A stretch of DNA of 64,000 nucleotides from Streptomyces sp. F001. Lineage in GTDB: Bacteria > Actinomycetota > Actinomycetes > Streptomycetales > Streptomycetaceae. This document shows, in pieces, positions 32,921 through 41,648 of this stretch. The translations under genes and the position numbers were made by a program. The notes beneath the pieces were generated by a model that was not told the origin of the DNA, ran no database searches, and saw nothing but the letters and a program-made list of their open reading frames with translations. The stretch lies in the NCBI RefSeq assembly GCF_004187715.1, contig NZ_QZWF01000002.1, forward strand, positions 1,135,021 to 1,199,020, written 5' to 3'. The number at the start of each line of letters is the position of its first letter. Position 1 is the stretch's first letter.

Positions 32921-34954
32921 TTACCAGGAGTGGTCTTCATGGGGGGGATTGGTGGGGGTGCCGTCCGGTTCGATGCCGTGCGGCCACAGCCGTACCCATA
33001 GGGGTTCGACGCGGTGGTGGGGGTAGGCGGCGTTTCCCCGGTCGAGTGCTTCCCGAGTGGTGCGGACTGCTCCGTCGATGTCGTGGCCTTCGTGCTGGAA
33101 GCGGGCGATGTTGGCGAGGGCTTCGGGGTGTCCGTAGGTGGCGGCGGCTTCCCAGAGATCTTCGGCGTGCTCCTTGTCCCCGGCTGCTTCGCGGCGCACT
33201 GCCAGGTCGGTCAGTGTGCTGGTGAGCCCGTACTCGGCGGCGGCTCGTGCGTAGTGTTCTGCCTGGTCGAACAGGGCTGCCTCTTCTCGCATCATGGCCA
33301 GATGGCTCAGGCAGGTCGGGGCGCCGCTGGCTGCGGCGTGGTGAGCCAGCTCAGATGCCTCGACGGGGAGTCCGGCCGATTCGTGCTGCAGCGCGATCTC
33401 GGCGAGCGCGTCCGGCTGGCAGCATTCGCCGGCCTGCAGGGCCAGGGCGGCGGCCTGCTCGTAGTCGGAGGCCTCGGCGGCGGCGAAGGCAAGATCGGCC
33501 AGTGCCCTACAAGTGAGGTGTTCTGCTGGCCAGTTGGCGTCCCCGTCGAGCAAGTCGTACTCGGGGAGCCGCACGTCTGGGTCGATGGTGGGCTCGGACC
33601 AGGGCAGTTGACGGGCGCGCTCGGTCAGAAGGCGGGCGTAGCGCAGCCGCCACCGGGCTGAGGCTGCTGATGCCAACACGCTGACATCGGTGCGCCGTGA
33701 CAGGTGCCGTAAAGCTGCGTCCCAGAAGGAGGCCGGCGGGCACAGATGACTACGCGTGCGGCGGCCATGCTGCTCTATGTAGTCGACCAGCCTGAAGCAG
33801 CTGTTTTCACGATCGCTTCCTGGCATGCGGCGTGTCCGTTGCAGCAAGGATGCGTTGCCGTGGACAGGGCGTCCTGTATAGGCGAGGGCATGTTCGAACC
33901 AGTCATCGTCCAGAGACTGGAACACCGACGGGGGCAGATAGCCGGTGGCCGCTTCCTCGAGGAACGCTGCGGGAAGATCCATCCCGCATCCCAGCCGACG
34001 CGCGTCCATAGCGGCGTCGAGGAGCGCGCGGGCACCCGGGCCGGCATGGTTATACCGGTCCAGCAAGGCCGGAACACCGGCCAGGAATTGGGTGATGCGG
34101 CGGTCAGCCGCCCCTGCCAGTGCCTGCGCAAGACGCTCATCCGTTTCCGCAGCGCTGCGCGCACCGATGAGATCTTGTTCGGTGAAGGCGTCCGGCACGC
34201 GTACCTGCCGGCCTGTCAGCAGCTGCCGGCTCTGTGCGTGCGGATCGTGCTCCGGCGTGGCCGGTAGGGAGGTCAGCTGGTCCCAATGCACAGGCCACAA
34301 AGTGCCAACAACAAGGATTGGGGCGCGGTCGGTGTCGGTCAGTATGGTCCGAAGGGCCGCGGCGATCGGCTCTCCGACCTGGGGCGGGGCCAGGTAGTGC
34401 TGCGCTTCGTTCAGCCAGACAACGGTTTTTGGCCCCACCATAGGCAGACCGACCAGGGCCGCCTCGGCTCGGGTGGGGGCGAAAGGGTGCCATAGCCGCC
34501 AGCCGTCGGCTGCCAGAACCTGGATGGCTTCCCAGCACGCACGGGTCTTGCCGGTAGAGGATTCGCCCACCAGCATGCACAGTTGGCTCCTGCCCTCTCG
34601 TGCGGCGTCCACGATGCGCTGCAGTTGGACGTCATGCTCGCGCCGTACGTAGGCGGGTAACTCATCGCTTTCGGCGGCGACATGGATTGCATGATGCACT
34701 TCCAGGTCGAGCGGATGACAGGCGCTGATGAGGCGAGTGGCGAGCGCCTCCTGACCCGTGTCAGGGCCCGGTTGGGGGGACGGCAAGACATACACATGTG
34801 TGACTGCGTTGCGATCGCCGGTGATGACCGCGCCGATGCCTCCGCCCGCAGCCACAGAGTCCTTGCTCGCCTGTACCCGGCTGCCCGCTGCCGGAGGTAT
34901 GTCATCATCGCCGTCCTGTGTGCCGTGGTCACGGCGGCCCCACACGGGGGTCAC
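32921..34954 (-). CDS. STAND-like ATPase with TPR/Sel1-type C-terminal repeats
   Basis: A 677-residue protein. Residues 33-52 carry a glycine motif (Ala-Ala-Gly-Gly-Gly-Ile-Gly-Ala-Val-Ile-Thr-Gly-Asp-Arg-Asn). Walker A Gly-Glu-Ser-Ser-Thr-Gly-Lys-Thr is at 130-137, and Val-Val-Trp-Leu-Asn-Glu-Ala-Gln near 180 is the Walker B. The last 200 residues are helical repeats (Ala-Leu-Ala-Asp-Leu-Ala, Ala-Leu-Ala-Glu-Ile-Ala, Thr-Leu-Thr-Asp-Leu-Ala) of TPR/Sel1 type, as in STAND sensors. It has a GTG start that overlaps by 4 bp the stop of the membrane-protein gene upstream (GTGA), so the two are coupled. Likely a defence or signalling ATPase anchored through its partner. Confidence 0.75.
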   Translation of the reverse strand: MTPVWGRRDHGTQDGDDDIPPAAGSRVQASKDSVAAGGGIGAVITGDRNAVTHVYVLPSPQPGPDTGQEALATRLISACHPLDLEVHHAIHVAAESDELPAYVRREHDVQLQRIVDAAREGRSQLCMLVGESSTGKTRACWEAIQVLAADGWRLWHPFAPTRAEAALVGLPMVGPKTVVWLNEAQHYLAPPQVGEPIAAALRTILTDTDRAPILVVGTLWPVHWDQLTSLPATPEHDPHAQSRQLLTGRQVRVPDAFTEQDLIGARSAAETDERLAQALAGAADRRITQFLAGVPALLDRYNHAGPGARALLDAAMDARRLGCGMDLPAAFLEEAATGYLPPSVFQSLDDDWFEHALAYTGRPVHGNASLLQRTRRMPGSDRENSCFRLVDYIEQHGRRTRSHLCPPASFWDAALRHLSRRTDVSVLASAASARWRLRYARLLTERARQLPWSEPTIDPDVRLPEYDLLDGDANWPAEHLTCRALADLAFAAAEASDYEQAAALALQAGECCQPDALAEIALQHESAGLPVEASELAHHAAASGAPTCLSHLAMMREEAALFDQAEHYARAAAEYGLTSTLTDLAVRREAAGDKEHAEDLWEAAATYGHPEALANIARFQHEGHDIDGAVRTTREALDRGNAAYPHHRVEPLWVRLWPHGIEPDGTPTNPPHEDHSW

Positions 34955-35349
34955 GTACGGTTCCCGTCCCCGGTGATGGCTTCATCAATGTCTCCCGCGG
35001 CAGCTGTGCTACCCGCTCCCGCGGCACGAACGCTCCCGCTCACAGGCGGATTGCGGCGCGACGCCGTCGTGTGTCGCGTTACCTCGTTGTGATGGCCCAC
35101 GATGACTCGCCCCACGTGTCCGCCTGACGCCACGGCTCCATCATGGGCCTCGACCGAGAGGCGTCCGGACCCCGCGAGCGCCCACACCGAGAGCCCCAAG
35201 CCCACGAGCCCGGCGATCGCCCCCATGACGCTGCCAAGCCGGTCCGCAGCCGCCAGATCCACGAAGATGGCGACTGCCACCAAACACAACGCCGCCGTGC
35301 CGCATACGGCCGCGCACGCAACGAGCGCGTATCTACTCCATCCCTGCAT
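34951..35349 (-). CDS. Small membrane partner of the STAND-like ATPase
   Basis: A 132-residue protein with two transmembrane helices (residues about 8-32 and 40-60) and a short loop. The cytoplasmic tail has Ala-Val-Ala-Ser-Gly-Gly-His-Val-Gly-Arg-Val-Ile-Val-Gly-His-His-Asn at about 72-88 and a weaker copy at 114-131 (Ala-Ala-Gly-Asp-Ile-Asp-Glu-Ala-Ile-Thr-Gly-Asp-Gly-Asn). The same motif occurs near the N-terminus of the ATPase encoded next. The shared motif and the 4-bp gene overlap argue that the two proteins bind through these segments at the membrane. The effector action, perhaps pore formation, is speculative. Confidence 0.7.
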   Translation of the reverse strand: MQGWSRYALVACAAVCGTAALCLVAVAIFVDLAAADRLGSVMGAIAGLVGLGLSVWALAGSGRLSVEAHDGAVASGGHVGRVIVGHHNEVTRHTTASRRNPPVSGSVRAAGAGSTAAAGDIDEAITGDGNRT

Positions 35350-35356
35350 AGGACTA

Positions 35357-35882
35357 TCAAACCCGGTTTGAGAGTTGATGTCCGCGAAACGCTCCTTCCC
35401 AACCTCCCTTGCTGTACCCGGAAGTTAGGGGGCAGACGAGTTGCGAGCGGAACTTTGGTGGTGCCGACGGTGTTTCGCGTTGCACTGCAAGCGGGTGCCT
35501 TAACCGGCCGGGGAATCCGTCCGCAGCGACGATGGTGTAGCCGCCGCGCCGCACATCGCCCTCGTCGGCGACGAAGCGGACCGTGGTCTGCCTACCGTCG
35601 CCCAGGTCGCAGGCCACGGTCGTCGCGGTCAGGCTCCGTTCGCCGAACAGCTCGCGCAGACTCGGGCCGCGTTCCGTCGTGATGAGCGGATTGCGCTGCT
35701 CGTCGCCCACGAAGACCTGCAGCCGAGTGCGGTCCGGAACCTGCTCGGTGAGCTGGTCGAGGAGCGGGCCCCGGTCCTCCTCGCCGACGAGGATCGTGAG
35801 GCTGCGCTGAGCTATGTGCCAGCCGCGGGTACGGCACTCTCGGCAGTGCTGTTGGCACGGCCCGCAGTCCGGCAGGATGATT
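35357..35882 (-). pseudogene. Gene fragment, unrecognised
   Basis: An open frame with coding-like composition runs from a stop near 35883 to 35357. It includes a Cys-rich start (Pro-Asp-Cys-Gly-Pro-Cys, then Cys-Arg-Glu-Cys) and Leu-Thr-Ile-Leu-Val-Gly-Glu-Glu-Asp-Arg. A paired segment, Leu-Gln-Val-Phe-Val-Gly-Asp-Glu-Gln-Arg, and Thr-Ile-Val-Ala-Ala-Asp-Gly-Phe follow. No ATG/GTG precedes the first half; the first usable start is GTG 35710 (117 residues). The composition degrades after about 35510. I take it as a relic and cannot name the family. Confidence 0.35.
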
Positions 35883-35969
35883 CAACCAGCCTGCACGTGC
35901 GGCCGCCTACCAGCATGGTGTCCTTTCACGTGCGGGCTAAAGTGGGGCCACCGGACGGAGGTTGCGTTG

Positions 35970-37154
35970 ATGGGGAAGGTCTCACACAACGCTGCTCCGA
36001 GTGCACTGGGTTATCAGCATCAGACATGGTGGGCGTTGCTTGAGCTGCTGCGCCTGGGGCACAGTCGGCCGGACGCGGCGATCTCACTGGAGCTGTTCGA
36101 CGACATCGCCTGGGAACACGGCGGCACAGCAACCGAGTTGCTGCAAATCAAGCATCACCAGAATGGCCAGCGCACCCTCACTGATGCTTCCGTCGATGTC
36201 TGGTCCACTTTGAAGGTGTGGATGGACACGGCTGTTCCGGCCGACTCCGAGGGTCCCGAGCTGATGCTCGTTACCACCCAAGTGGCCCGGCCGGGGACGG
36301 CCATTGCTGCCTTGCGTCTCGAAACCCGCGACGACGACTTCGCGCTGAGCGGGCTTGAGATGGCTGCGCTGGAGAGAGCCTCGGGCCGCACCCAGGAGGC
36401 ACGTGAGCAGTTCCTTGCGTTGGGGCCAGCCGACCAGCAGGCGTTCATCTCGCGGATCCAGGTCATCGACGGCTCACCCCACATCGACGATGTGCCCGGG
36501 CTTGTGCGGGCGCAACTTCACTGGGCCTTGCCGACCGGGCACGAAGACGCCTTCTTGGCGATGGTTTGGCGGTGGTGGGACGAGCAGGCCCTGGCCATGC
36601 TGCAGCGCCGCCAACACGGCGTAGATGCCAGCGCTGCCCACGTCGCTGTCGCCGGCATGCGGGACCAGTTCACCCGGGCGATGCTCCCCACCACGATCGA
36701 ACTGGATGAGATAGATGCCCACGCCGTTGCCGCAACCTACGACAATTGCCCCTTCGTGCAGCAGATGCACTGGGTGGCCTACCCTCCACGCAACCTCCAG
36801 CGCGCGATCGTGGACTACTACCGCGCCCACACCCAGATCGTCCACTGGCTCGACCATGCCCTTCTTTCACCTGCTGAACTCACTCGGTTCGGAGAAGAAC
36901 TGCTCGACGAGTGGGAGCGAGAGTTCGAGTGGATGGAGATGGAGATCGGTCCTGTCGCCGACGAAATCTCCAAGCAGCAAGCCGGTGCGAAACTCCTGCG
37001 ACAGCTGATGCAGCAGGCGGGCCCCTTCCTCAGCAGGAGATATCACGACGCCTTCCTTGCCCGAGGGCAGCGGCATATCCTCGCCGACGAGGGGCGCATC
37101 GGTTGGCATGCCGACTTCCGTGCGAGACTCGAGCGTCTGCTGGTTCAGCCGTGA
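35970..37154 (+). CDS. ABC-three-component system nuclease/effector (copy 1)
   Basis: A 394-residue protein starting at Met-Gly-Lys-Val-Ser (35970). The first 65 residues form a PD-(D/E)XK-like core: Ser-Ala-Leu-Gly-Tyr, Glu41-Leu-Phe-Asp-Asp45, and Glu-Leu-Leu-Gln59-Ile-Lys61-His-His. They align without gaps to the protein of 44118-45308. The helical remainder is the CTD-type part that contacts the other ABC-3C subunits. Family knowledge: ABC-3C systems pair an ABC ATPase, a middle component and such an effector as predicted phage defence. The next gene overlaps by 4 bp (GTGA). Confidence 0.82.
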   Translation: MGKVSHNAAPSALGYQHQTWWALLELLRLGHSRPDAAISLELFDDIAWEHGGTATELLQIKHHQNGQRTLTDASVDVWSTLKVWMDTAVPADSEGPELMLVTTQVARPGTAIAALRLETRDDDFALSGLEMAALERASGRTQEAREQFLALGPADQQAFISRIQVIDGSPHIDDVPGLVRAQLHWALPTGHEDAFLAMVWRWWDEQALAMLQRRQHGVDASAAHVAVAGMRDQFTRAMLPTTIELDEIDAHAVAATYDNCPFVQQMHWVAYPPRNLQRAIVDYYRAHTQIVHWLDHALLSPAELTRFGEELLDEWEREFEWMEMEIGPVADEISKQQAGAKLLRQLMQQAGPFLSRRYHDAFLARGQRHILADEGRIGWHADFRARLERLLVQP

Positions 37155-37675
37155 CAACGACGCCACCGACAGGACAGAGTCACGCGCCTGCCATCGACAC
37201 TGCCTTCGCGGAACGCCCGCCCATCGTCGCCGCCATGTACAACCCGGCCCTCATCGCCTGCCTCCTGTCCACCGCGGCGGACGCTTACAAGAGACAGGTC
37301 TCATCCGGGATGCCGTTGGCGCTGTCCTTCATCGTTGCTCCCCTAGCCCTGCACCGTGGCACGAGAGATAGCCTCCCGACAACCACGAGCATCCACCTCA
37401 GGACGTGGATGGAACGCAATCCCCTCGTGCGTGCCGGCTTTCCCGACCGTGCGCAGGCCCTCGTCGCCCCCATCCGGCAAGGCCTCAGGTTCGCGCTGCG
37501 CCACCAAATCCTTGAACTGCGGGCCGACACCCTTGTGCCGCAAAACAGGCTGCTGCCCAAGGTCCCGGAGCACCCGGAACTGGACGACATCCTATGTATT
37601 GGTCGCCTGTTGGGACGCTGGTTGGCCAAGAACGACACCGCGACTGTGTTCGCGCTCATGGGCGTGGCACCCTGA
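37151..37675 (+). CDS. ABC-three-component system middle component (copy 1)
   Basis: A 174-residue protein from a GTG that overlaps the previous stop. It has the middle-component pattern: Tyr-Asn-Pro-Ala-Leu-Ile-Ala, Leu-Pro-Thr-Thr-Thr-Ser-Ile-His-Leu-Arg-Thr-Trp, Asn-Pro-Leu-Val-Arg-Ala-Gly-Phe, Gly-Leu-Arg-Phe-Ala-Leu-Arg-His, and Thr-Val-Phe-Ala-Leu-Met-Gly-Val at the end. The same blocks occur in the protein at 43646-44131. It is probably the adaptor between the effector and the ABC ATPase that follows 4 bp later. Confidence 0.8.
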   Translation: MTTTPPTGQSHAPAIDTAFAERPPIVAAMYNPALIACLLSTAADAYKRQVSSGMPLALSFIVAPLALHRGTRDSLPTTTSIHLRTWMERNPLVRAGFPDRAQALVAPIRQGLRFALRHQILELRADTLVPQNRLLPKVPEHPELDDILCIGRLLGRWLAKNDTATVFALMGVAP

Positions 37676-37679
37676 CCCC

Positions 37680-39644
37680 GTGCAGCTCCTCGCCATCGCT
37701 CTCTACAGCACGGACGGCCGCCGCCGGGTCCTCGACTTCAAACCGGGCGCCCTCAACGTAATCACCGGTGAGTCCCAAACTGGTAAAAGCGCCCTGCTCG
37801 ACATCTTCGAGTACCTCACGGGACGCGACACGCTCCAACTGCCCGTGGGACCCATCATCGACTCAGTGTCCTGGTATGCGGCCCTGTTTCAACTGGACGG
37901 CACCCGCGCCTTCGTGGCGAGGCCAGCCCCCGAGCCCTCGAAGACCAGAAGCACCCGCGCCATGCTGATCTTCGGAACTCACCTGAGCCTCCTCAACTTT
38001 GATCAACTTGCGGTGAACACGGACGGCAGGACGCTGCGCCGACAGCTCGGCCAGCACATCGGAATCACCGAGAACCGCCATCAGTCGCCCACCGACCGAG
38101 CCGATCGGGCGATCGAAGCTCACCTCGGGCACGCGACGCTCCTGTGCCTGCAAGGGCAGTCAGACATCGCATCCAAAGATCGGCTCTTCCACCGGCAAGG
38201 CGAACCGTATGTGGCAGAGGCGCTCAAGGCCACCCTGCCCTATTTCCTCGGCGCGGTGACCTACGACCAAGCACGCAAGCTCGCCCAGCTGGCCGCCGCC
38301 CGAGACCAACTGGCTGAGACGGAAAGCAACTACGCGCAGGCCCGCCAGGCAAATGACGCAGCCGGAACAACCCTCTCAGCTCTGTGGCATGAGGCGCACG
38401 TACTGGGCATGGTCCCGCCCCAGGCACCGCCCGATCGTACGGCCGTGTTCGAAGCACTCGCCACCGCAGTCGCGTCGGCGTCGGAACCTGAGCCAGACGA
38501 CATCGGGCACGGGCAGCGCGTCGCAGAGCTCCAACGAGAGTGCAACCGGCTGCGCGATCGTCTGCGGGCCCTTGCTGCAGACCGCCAAACCCTGCTCTCC
38601 GAAAGCGTGGCAGCCAGCGAGTTCACCGTGTCCGCTCGCATCCCCAGAGACCGGCTCGCCAGCCTGACACTGCTGGCCCCGCTCGAGGACAGCACGGCGG
38701 ACCGGCCCCACAGAGACGAGTCCGCCTGCCCCCTGTGTGGCTCTACGCTGCCCGCACCCGACCCCACCGTTGCCGCCTTGAGGCACAGCTTGCACCGTCT
38801 GTCCGAACAGCTCGACGGAATGGAGGCAACACGCCCGGCCAGACACGCGGCACTCGAGGCCGTCGGCCAACGGGTTGCTCAGCTTCGCCGCCAACTCCTC
38901 GCCACAGAAGGGGCCCTGCAGGCACTGACAGCAGGCCAGGAAGCTTCAGCGAGCCTCTCTCAACAGGCTCAGGCTGACTTCGCTCGCGGCCGGATCCACG
39001 GCGTCCTGAGCACCTTGCACCACACGGCCGAGACCGAACTGGCGCGTCTGCGCCGCCTGCAGGAGACCGCCGCAACCAGGGTGCGAGCACTCGAGGAAGA
39101 ACTGGATCCGGAAAAGGAACGGGAACGACTCAATGCCAGCCTTGTTCCCGTCGGACAGGACATCTCCCTGTGGGCTCATCAACTCCGGCTGGAACATCGG
39201 GGCGGAAGCACTCGACTGGACCTCGATGAGCTGACCCTCTTTGTCGGTACCTTCGCAGGTCCAATCCCCTTGTCCCGCATCGGGAGCGGCGCGAACTGGG
39301 TCGGCTACCACGTTCTGACCCACTTGGCACTGCACCGGTACTTCGTCCGCCATAGCCGGCCCGTCCCGCGCATCCTCATCCTGGATCAGCCCACCCAGGC
39401 CTGGTATCAATCGGACGCGACGAGCGAGACCACCGACGACACCGACCGCGCAGCTACTGAACGACTCTTCCACCTGATCAACGAGATCGTGTGCGACCTG
39501 GCGCCGGCTCTGCAGGTCATCGTCTGCGACCACATCAACCTGCCCGATCCGTGGTTTCAACAGGCCGTTGTCCAGAACTGGCGAGCTGGCGACAAACTCA
39601 TCCCCGAAGACTGGGTGGACATCACTGACCAGCCAAGGACGTGA
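37680..39644 (+). CDS. DUF3732 ABC ATPase of an ABC-three-component system (copy 1)
   Basis: A 654-residue SMC/Rad50-like ATPase. Walker A Gly-Glu-Ser-Gln-Thr-Gly-Lys-Ser is at 30-37. A central coiled coil carries a zinc-hook-like Cys-Pro-Leu-Cys-Gly near residue 350. Ile-Gly-Ser-Gly-Ala-Asn-Trp-Val-Gly-Tyr near 540 is the ABC signature, and Arg-Ile-Leu-Ile-Leu-Asp-Gln-Pro-Thr-Gln is the Walker B. The C-terminus ends in the DUF3732 block (Ile-Pro-Glu-Asp-Trp-Val-Asp). GTG start, 4 bp after the middle component. It probably senses DNA ends or structures and activates the nuclease encoded first in the operon. Confidence 0.85.
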   Translation: MQLLAIALYSTDGRRRVLDFKPGALNVITGESQTGKSALLDIFEYLTGRDTLQLPVGPIIDSVSWYAALFQLDGTRAFVARPAPEPSKTRSTRAMLIFGTHLSLLNFDQLAVNTDGRTLRRQLGQHIGITENRHQSPTDRADRAIEAHLGHATLLCLQGQSDIASKDRLFHRQGEPYVAEALKATLPYFLGAVTYDQARKLAQLAAARDQLAETESNYAQARQANDAAGTTLSALWHEAHVLGMVPPQAPPDRTAVFEALATAVASASEPEPDDIGHGQRVAELQRECNRLRDRLRALAADRQTLLSESVAASEFTVSARIPRDRLASLTLLAPLEDSTADRPHRDESACPLCGSTLPAPDPTVAALRHSLHRLSEQLDGMEATRPARHAALEAVGQRVAQLRRQLLATEGALQALTAGQEASASLSQQAQADFARGRIHGVLSTLHHTAETELARLRRLQETAATRVRALEEELDPEKERERLNASLVPVGQDISLWAHQLRLEHRGGSTRLDLDELTLFVGTFAGPIPLSRIGSGANWVGYHVLTHLALHRYFVRHSRPVPRILILDQPTQAWYQSDATSETTDDTDRAATERLFHLINEIVCDLAPALQVIVCDHINLPDPWFQQAVVQNWRAGDKLIPEDWVDITDQPRT

Positions 39645-39954
39645 TCCCGGCGCAGGCGTCGGAAACCGGACGATCTGCGACGGAAGGGCCTTGAGCCGGC
39701 AATCGCCGAAGCGGTGGATCCAACGTCAGGGGGGAGTGGCCGCATCCGCTTGCGCGCATCGATCTGGAGTTCCAGGGCCTCAGACGATGCGGAGGCTGTT
39801 TGCTCACGCGGCACTGTCACTCGCGTCAGGATGATGGGCGACGGCGGTGGTCCGCGCGCCGCTGCGGCGTGATGGGCACGGCTGCTTCCTGCCTCAGAGC
39901 GGGCGAGGCGCGAAGTGAACTCCAGGACCTGCCCGCGCACTTAGAACCACCGTG
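39645..39954. other. Intergenic region between convergent operon ends
   Basis: 310 bp between the stop of ABC-3C copy 1 and the stop of the DUF4365-PQQ gene. I see no supported gene. No strong hairpin terminator was noticed, although one is expected at a convergent junction. Confidence 0.4.
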
Positions 39955-41601
39955 TCACGATGTGGAGAAGGCGCGGACGACTCCGCGCCGGTCGGTGACA
40001 TACAAAGCCTCGTTTGTCGTGGCTGGTTCTCCCTGGATTTCAGGATCCCAGGTGAGCTCGTCCGACCACAGACGTCTGCCCGTCTGGAGGTCGCAGGCCA
40101 GCACGCCGGCCCGGTGGCCGATGTACACCGCGCTACCGAGCACGAACGGCTGCCCCATGGCCAGGCCAGGCAGGCGCCTGAACCATCTGGGAGTGCCGGC
40201 CCTGGCGTCGAACCCGGCGAGGGCACGACCCATGTTCACCACGATGGTGCCGTCTGCCACCGCGGGTGAGGCGTTGAGGGGAGCGGTGGTGTCGATGCGC
40301 TGGTAGGCGCCATCGGAGCGGGATATTCGGTACAAGCCTCCTCGGCGGCCGGAGACGTACAGGCAGTTGCCGGAAACGACGGCTGCCGACGGCACCGGCG
40401 CAGGCAGCGGAGATCTCCACAGAGGCCTGCCGGTGCTCAACTCGAGAGCTACCAGAACACTGCTGCTGTCATCGGGGCGCTCCACGACATACAGCACGTC
40501 ATCGGTGAGCGTCCATGCCGGTGACAAGTCGACCTCGGCCCCGTGGCGCCACTTTTCCGTGCCGTCCCTGGTGCCCAGGGCCACCACTTCACGGGCACCC
40601 GCCCCTGCCACCTGGCTGTCGGGCGGCGTGCCGCGCAAGGTGACCACCGTGTCGGCAGCGACGAGGAGGGGGGCCACGAGCCGTTCACGACCTGGCGCAG
40701 AGGCCCAGCGAATGGTGCCGCTCCGGGTGTCCAGGGCGAAGATCCTGCCCTCCTCGTCAGGAATGTAGAGCGTCTTCGAAGCGCAGACGGCGAGGTCATC
40801 GCGCACCCGCAGGGGCTGTTCCCAGCGTGTGCGCCCGGACCCGAGCGTCAGGGCGCGCAGGCGGCCCGCTGCCGCGGAGAGGTAGACGGCGTCGTCACCC
40901 AACGGGCTGAGGCGGTCGAAGGCGGTCCTGCCCGACCAGGCCTCGGCGCCCGACCCAGCATCGAGGACACGGATGAGGTGGCGGTGGCGCACCACCACGT
41001 ACCCGTCAGCGACCTGCGGCTGCCGGGTGTGGGGTGCTGCCGTGGCCTTCACCCACTGCAGCACCGGTGGATGCAACGCGGCTGCCTGCCGTCGTCGGCC
41101 GGATTGCGGTTGCGACGAAGGCGCTGGCGAACCGCCTTCTGCGAGGAGCTTCTCTGGGGTGTCGGTGAACTCCTCGATGTGTGTGACGAACGCGTCGATC
41201 GACGCGGCGCACAGCTCGTTCTCCCGGGGGATTGGCACCCAACGGGGGGCCGTGGCCGACGCGTTGAGGTACAGCGTGAGGTTGATCCAGAACATGCGCT
41301 GCTCGTCGACGTCGTAGACCACTCCGATCACAGGGACCTTGCTTGACCGCCAGTCCGTGAAGTGATGCCCGACATCGATCGCGTAGCCGCGTGCACGTTT
41401 GTACTTCTTGCCCGTCTTGACCTGCGCGGTGAAGGAGTAGCCCGTTCTCTTCCGCTGCCGGGTCAGCATCACGAAGCAGTCCTCGCCGTGATCAGTGCCG
41501 CCGGCGATCTCTTGCACCAAATGATCGTGTTCATCGAGGAACGACCTCAGCGCATTGACCCCAGCCCGCTCAATGCGCCGGTTCGGGGGGACGGTTGCCA
41601 T
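39955..41601 (-). CDS. DUF4365 nuclease domain fused to a PQQ-type beta-propeller
   Basis: A 548-residue protein. Residues 8-150 match DUF4365: Arg-Ile-Glu11-Arg-Ala-Gly-Val-Asn-Ala-Leu, Asp37-His-Gly-Glu40-Asp41, and Phe-Thr-Ala-Gln60-Val-Lys62-Thr-Gly-Lys. That is a PD-(D/E)XK-type site with the Q-x-K variant. From about residue 190 to the end it has repeated beta-propeller blades of PQQ/YVTN type (Tyr-Ile-Pro-Asp-Glu-Glu-Gly-Arg-Ile-Phe-Ala-Leu-Asp, then Gly-Thr-Ile-Arg-Trp). No signal peptide, so cytoplasmic. It lies between two ABC-3C operons and on the strand of copy 2. A nuclease tied to a sensing or scaffold propeller is my inference. Confidence 0.8.
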   Translation of the reverse strand: MATVPPNRRIERAGVNALRSFLDEHDHLVQEIAGGTDHGEDCFVMLTRQRKRTGYSFTAQVKTGKKYKRARGYAIDVGHHFTDWRSSKVPVIGVVYDVDEQRMFWINLTLYLNASATAPRWVPIPRENELCAASIDAFVTHIEEFTDTPEKLLAEGGSPAPSSQPQSGRRRQAAALHPPVLQWVKATAAPHTRQPQVADGYVVVRHRHLIRVLDAGSGAEAWSGRTAFDRLSPLGDDAVYLSAAAGRLRALTLGSGRTRWEQPLRVRDDLAVCASKTLYIPDEEGRIFALDTRSGTIRWASAPGRERLVAPLLVAADTVVTLRGTPPDSQVAGAGAREVVALGTRDGTEKWRHGAEVDLSPAWTLTDDVLYVVERPDDSSSVLVALELSTGRPLWRSPLPAPVPSAAVVSGNCLYVSGRRGGLYRISRSDGAYQRIDTTAPLNASPAVADGTIVVNMGRALAGFDARAGTPRWFRRLPGLAMGQPFVLGSAVYIGHRAGVLACDLQTGRRLWSDELTWDPEIQGEPATTNEALYVTDRRGVVRAFSTS

Positions 41602-41648
41602 GTGCTTCCCTCGGTTATTGCCGGTATCGCGTCGGCCCGGGGCCGTGG

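Noticed and set aside
37284..37297. Partial Tn5 mosaic-end-like string ACAAGAGACAG
   Set aside because: It is in frame in the middle component (Tyr-Lys-Arg-Gln), lacks the rest of the 19-mer and shows no break in coding, so it is coincidence.
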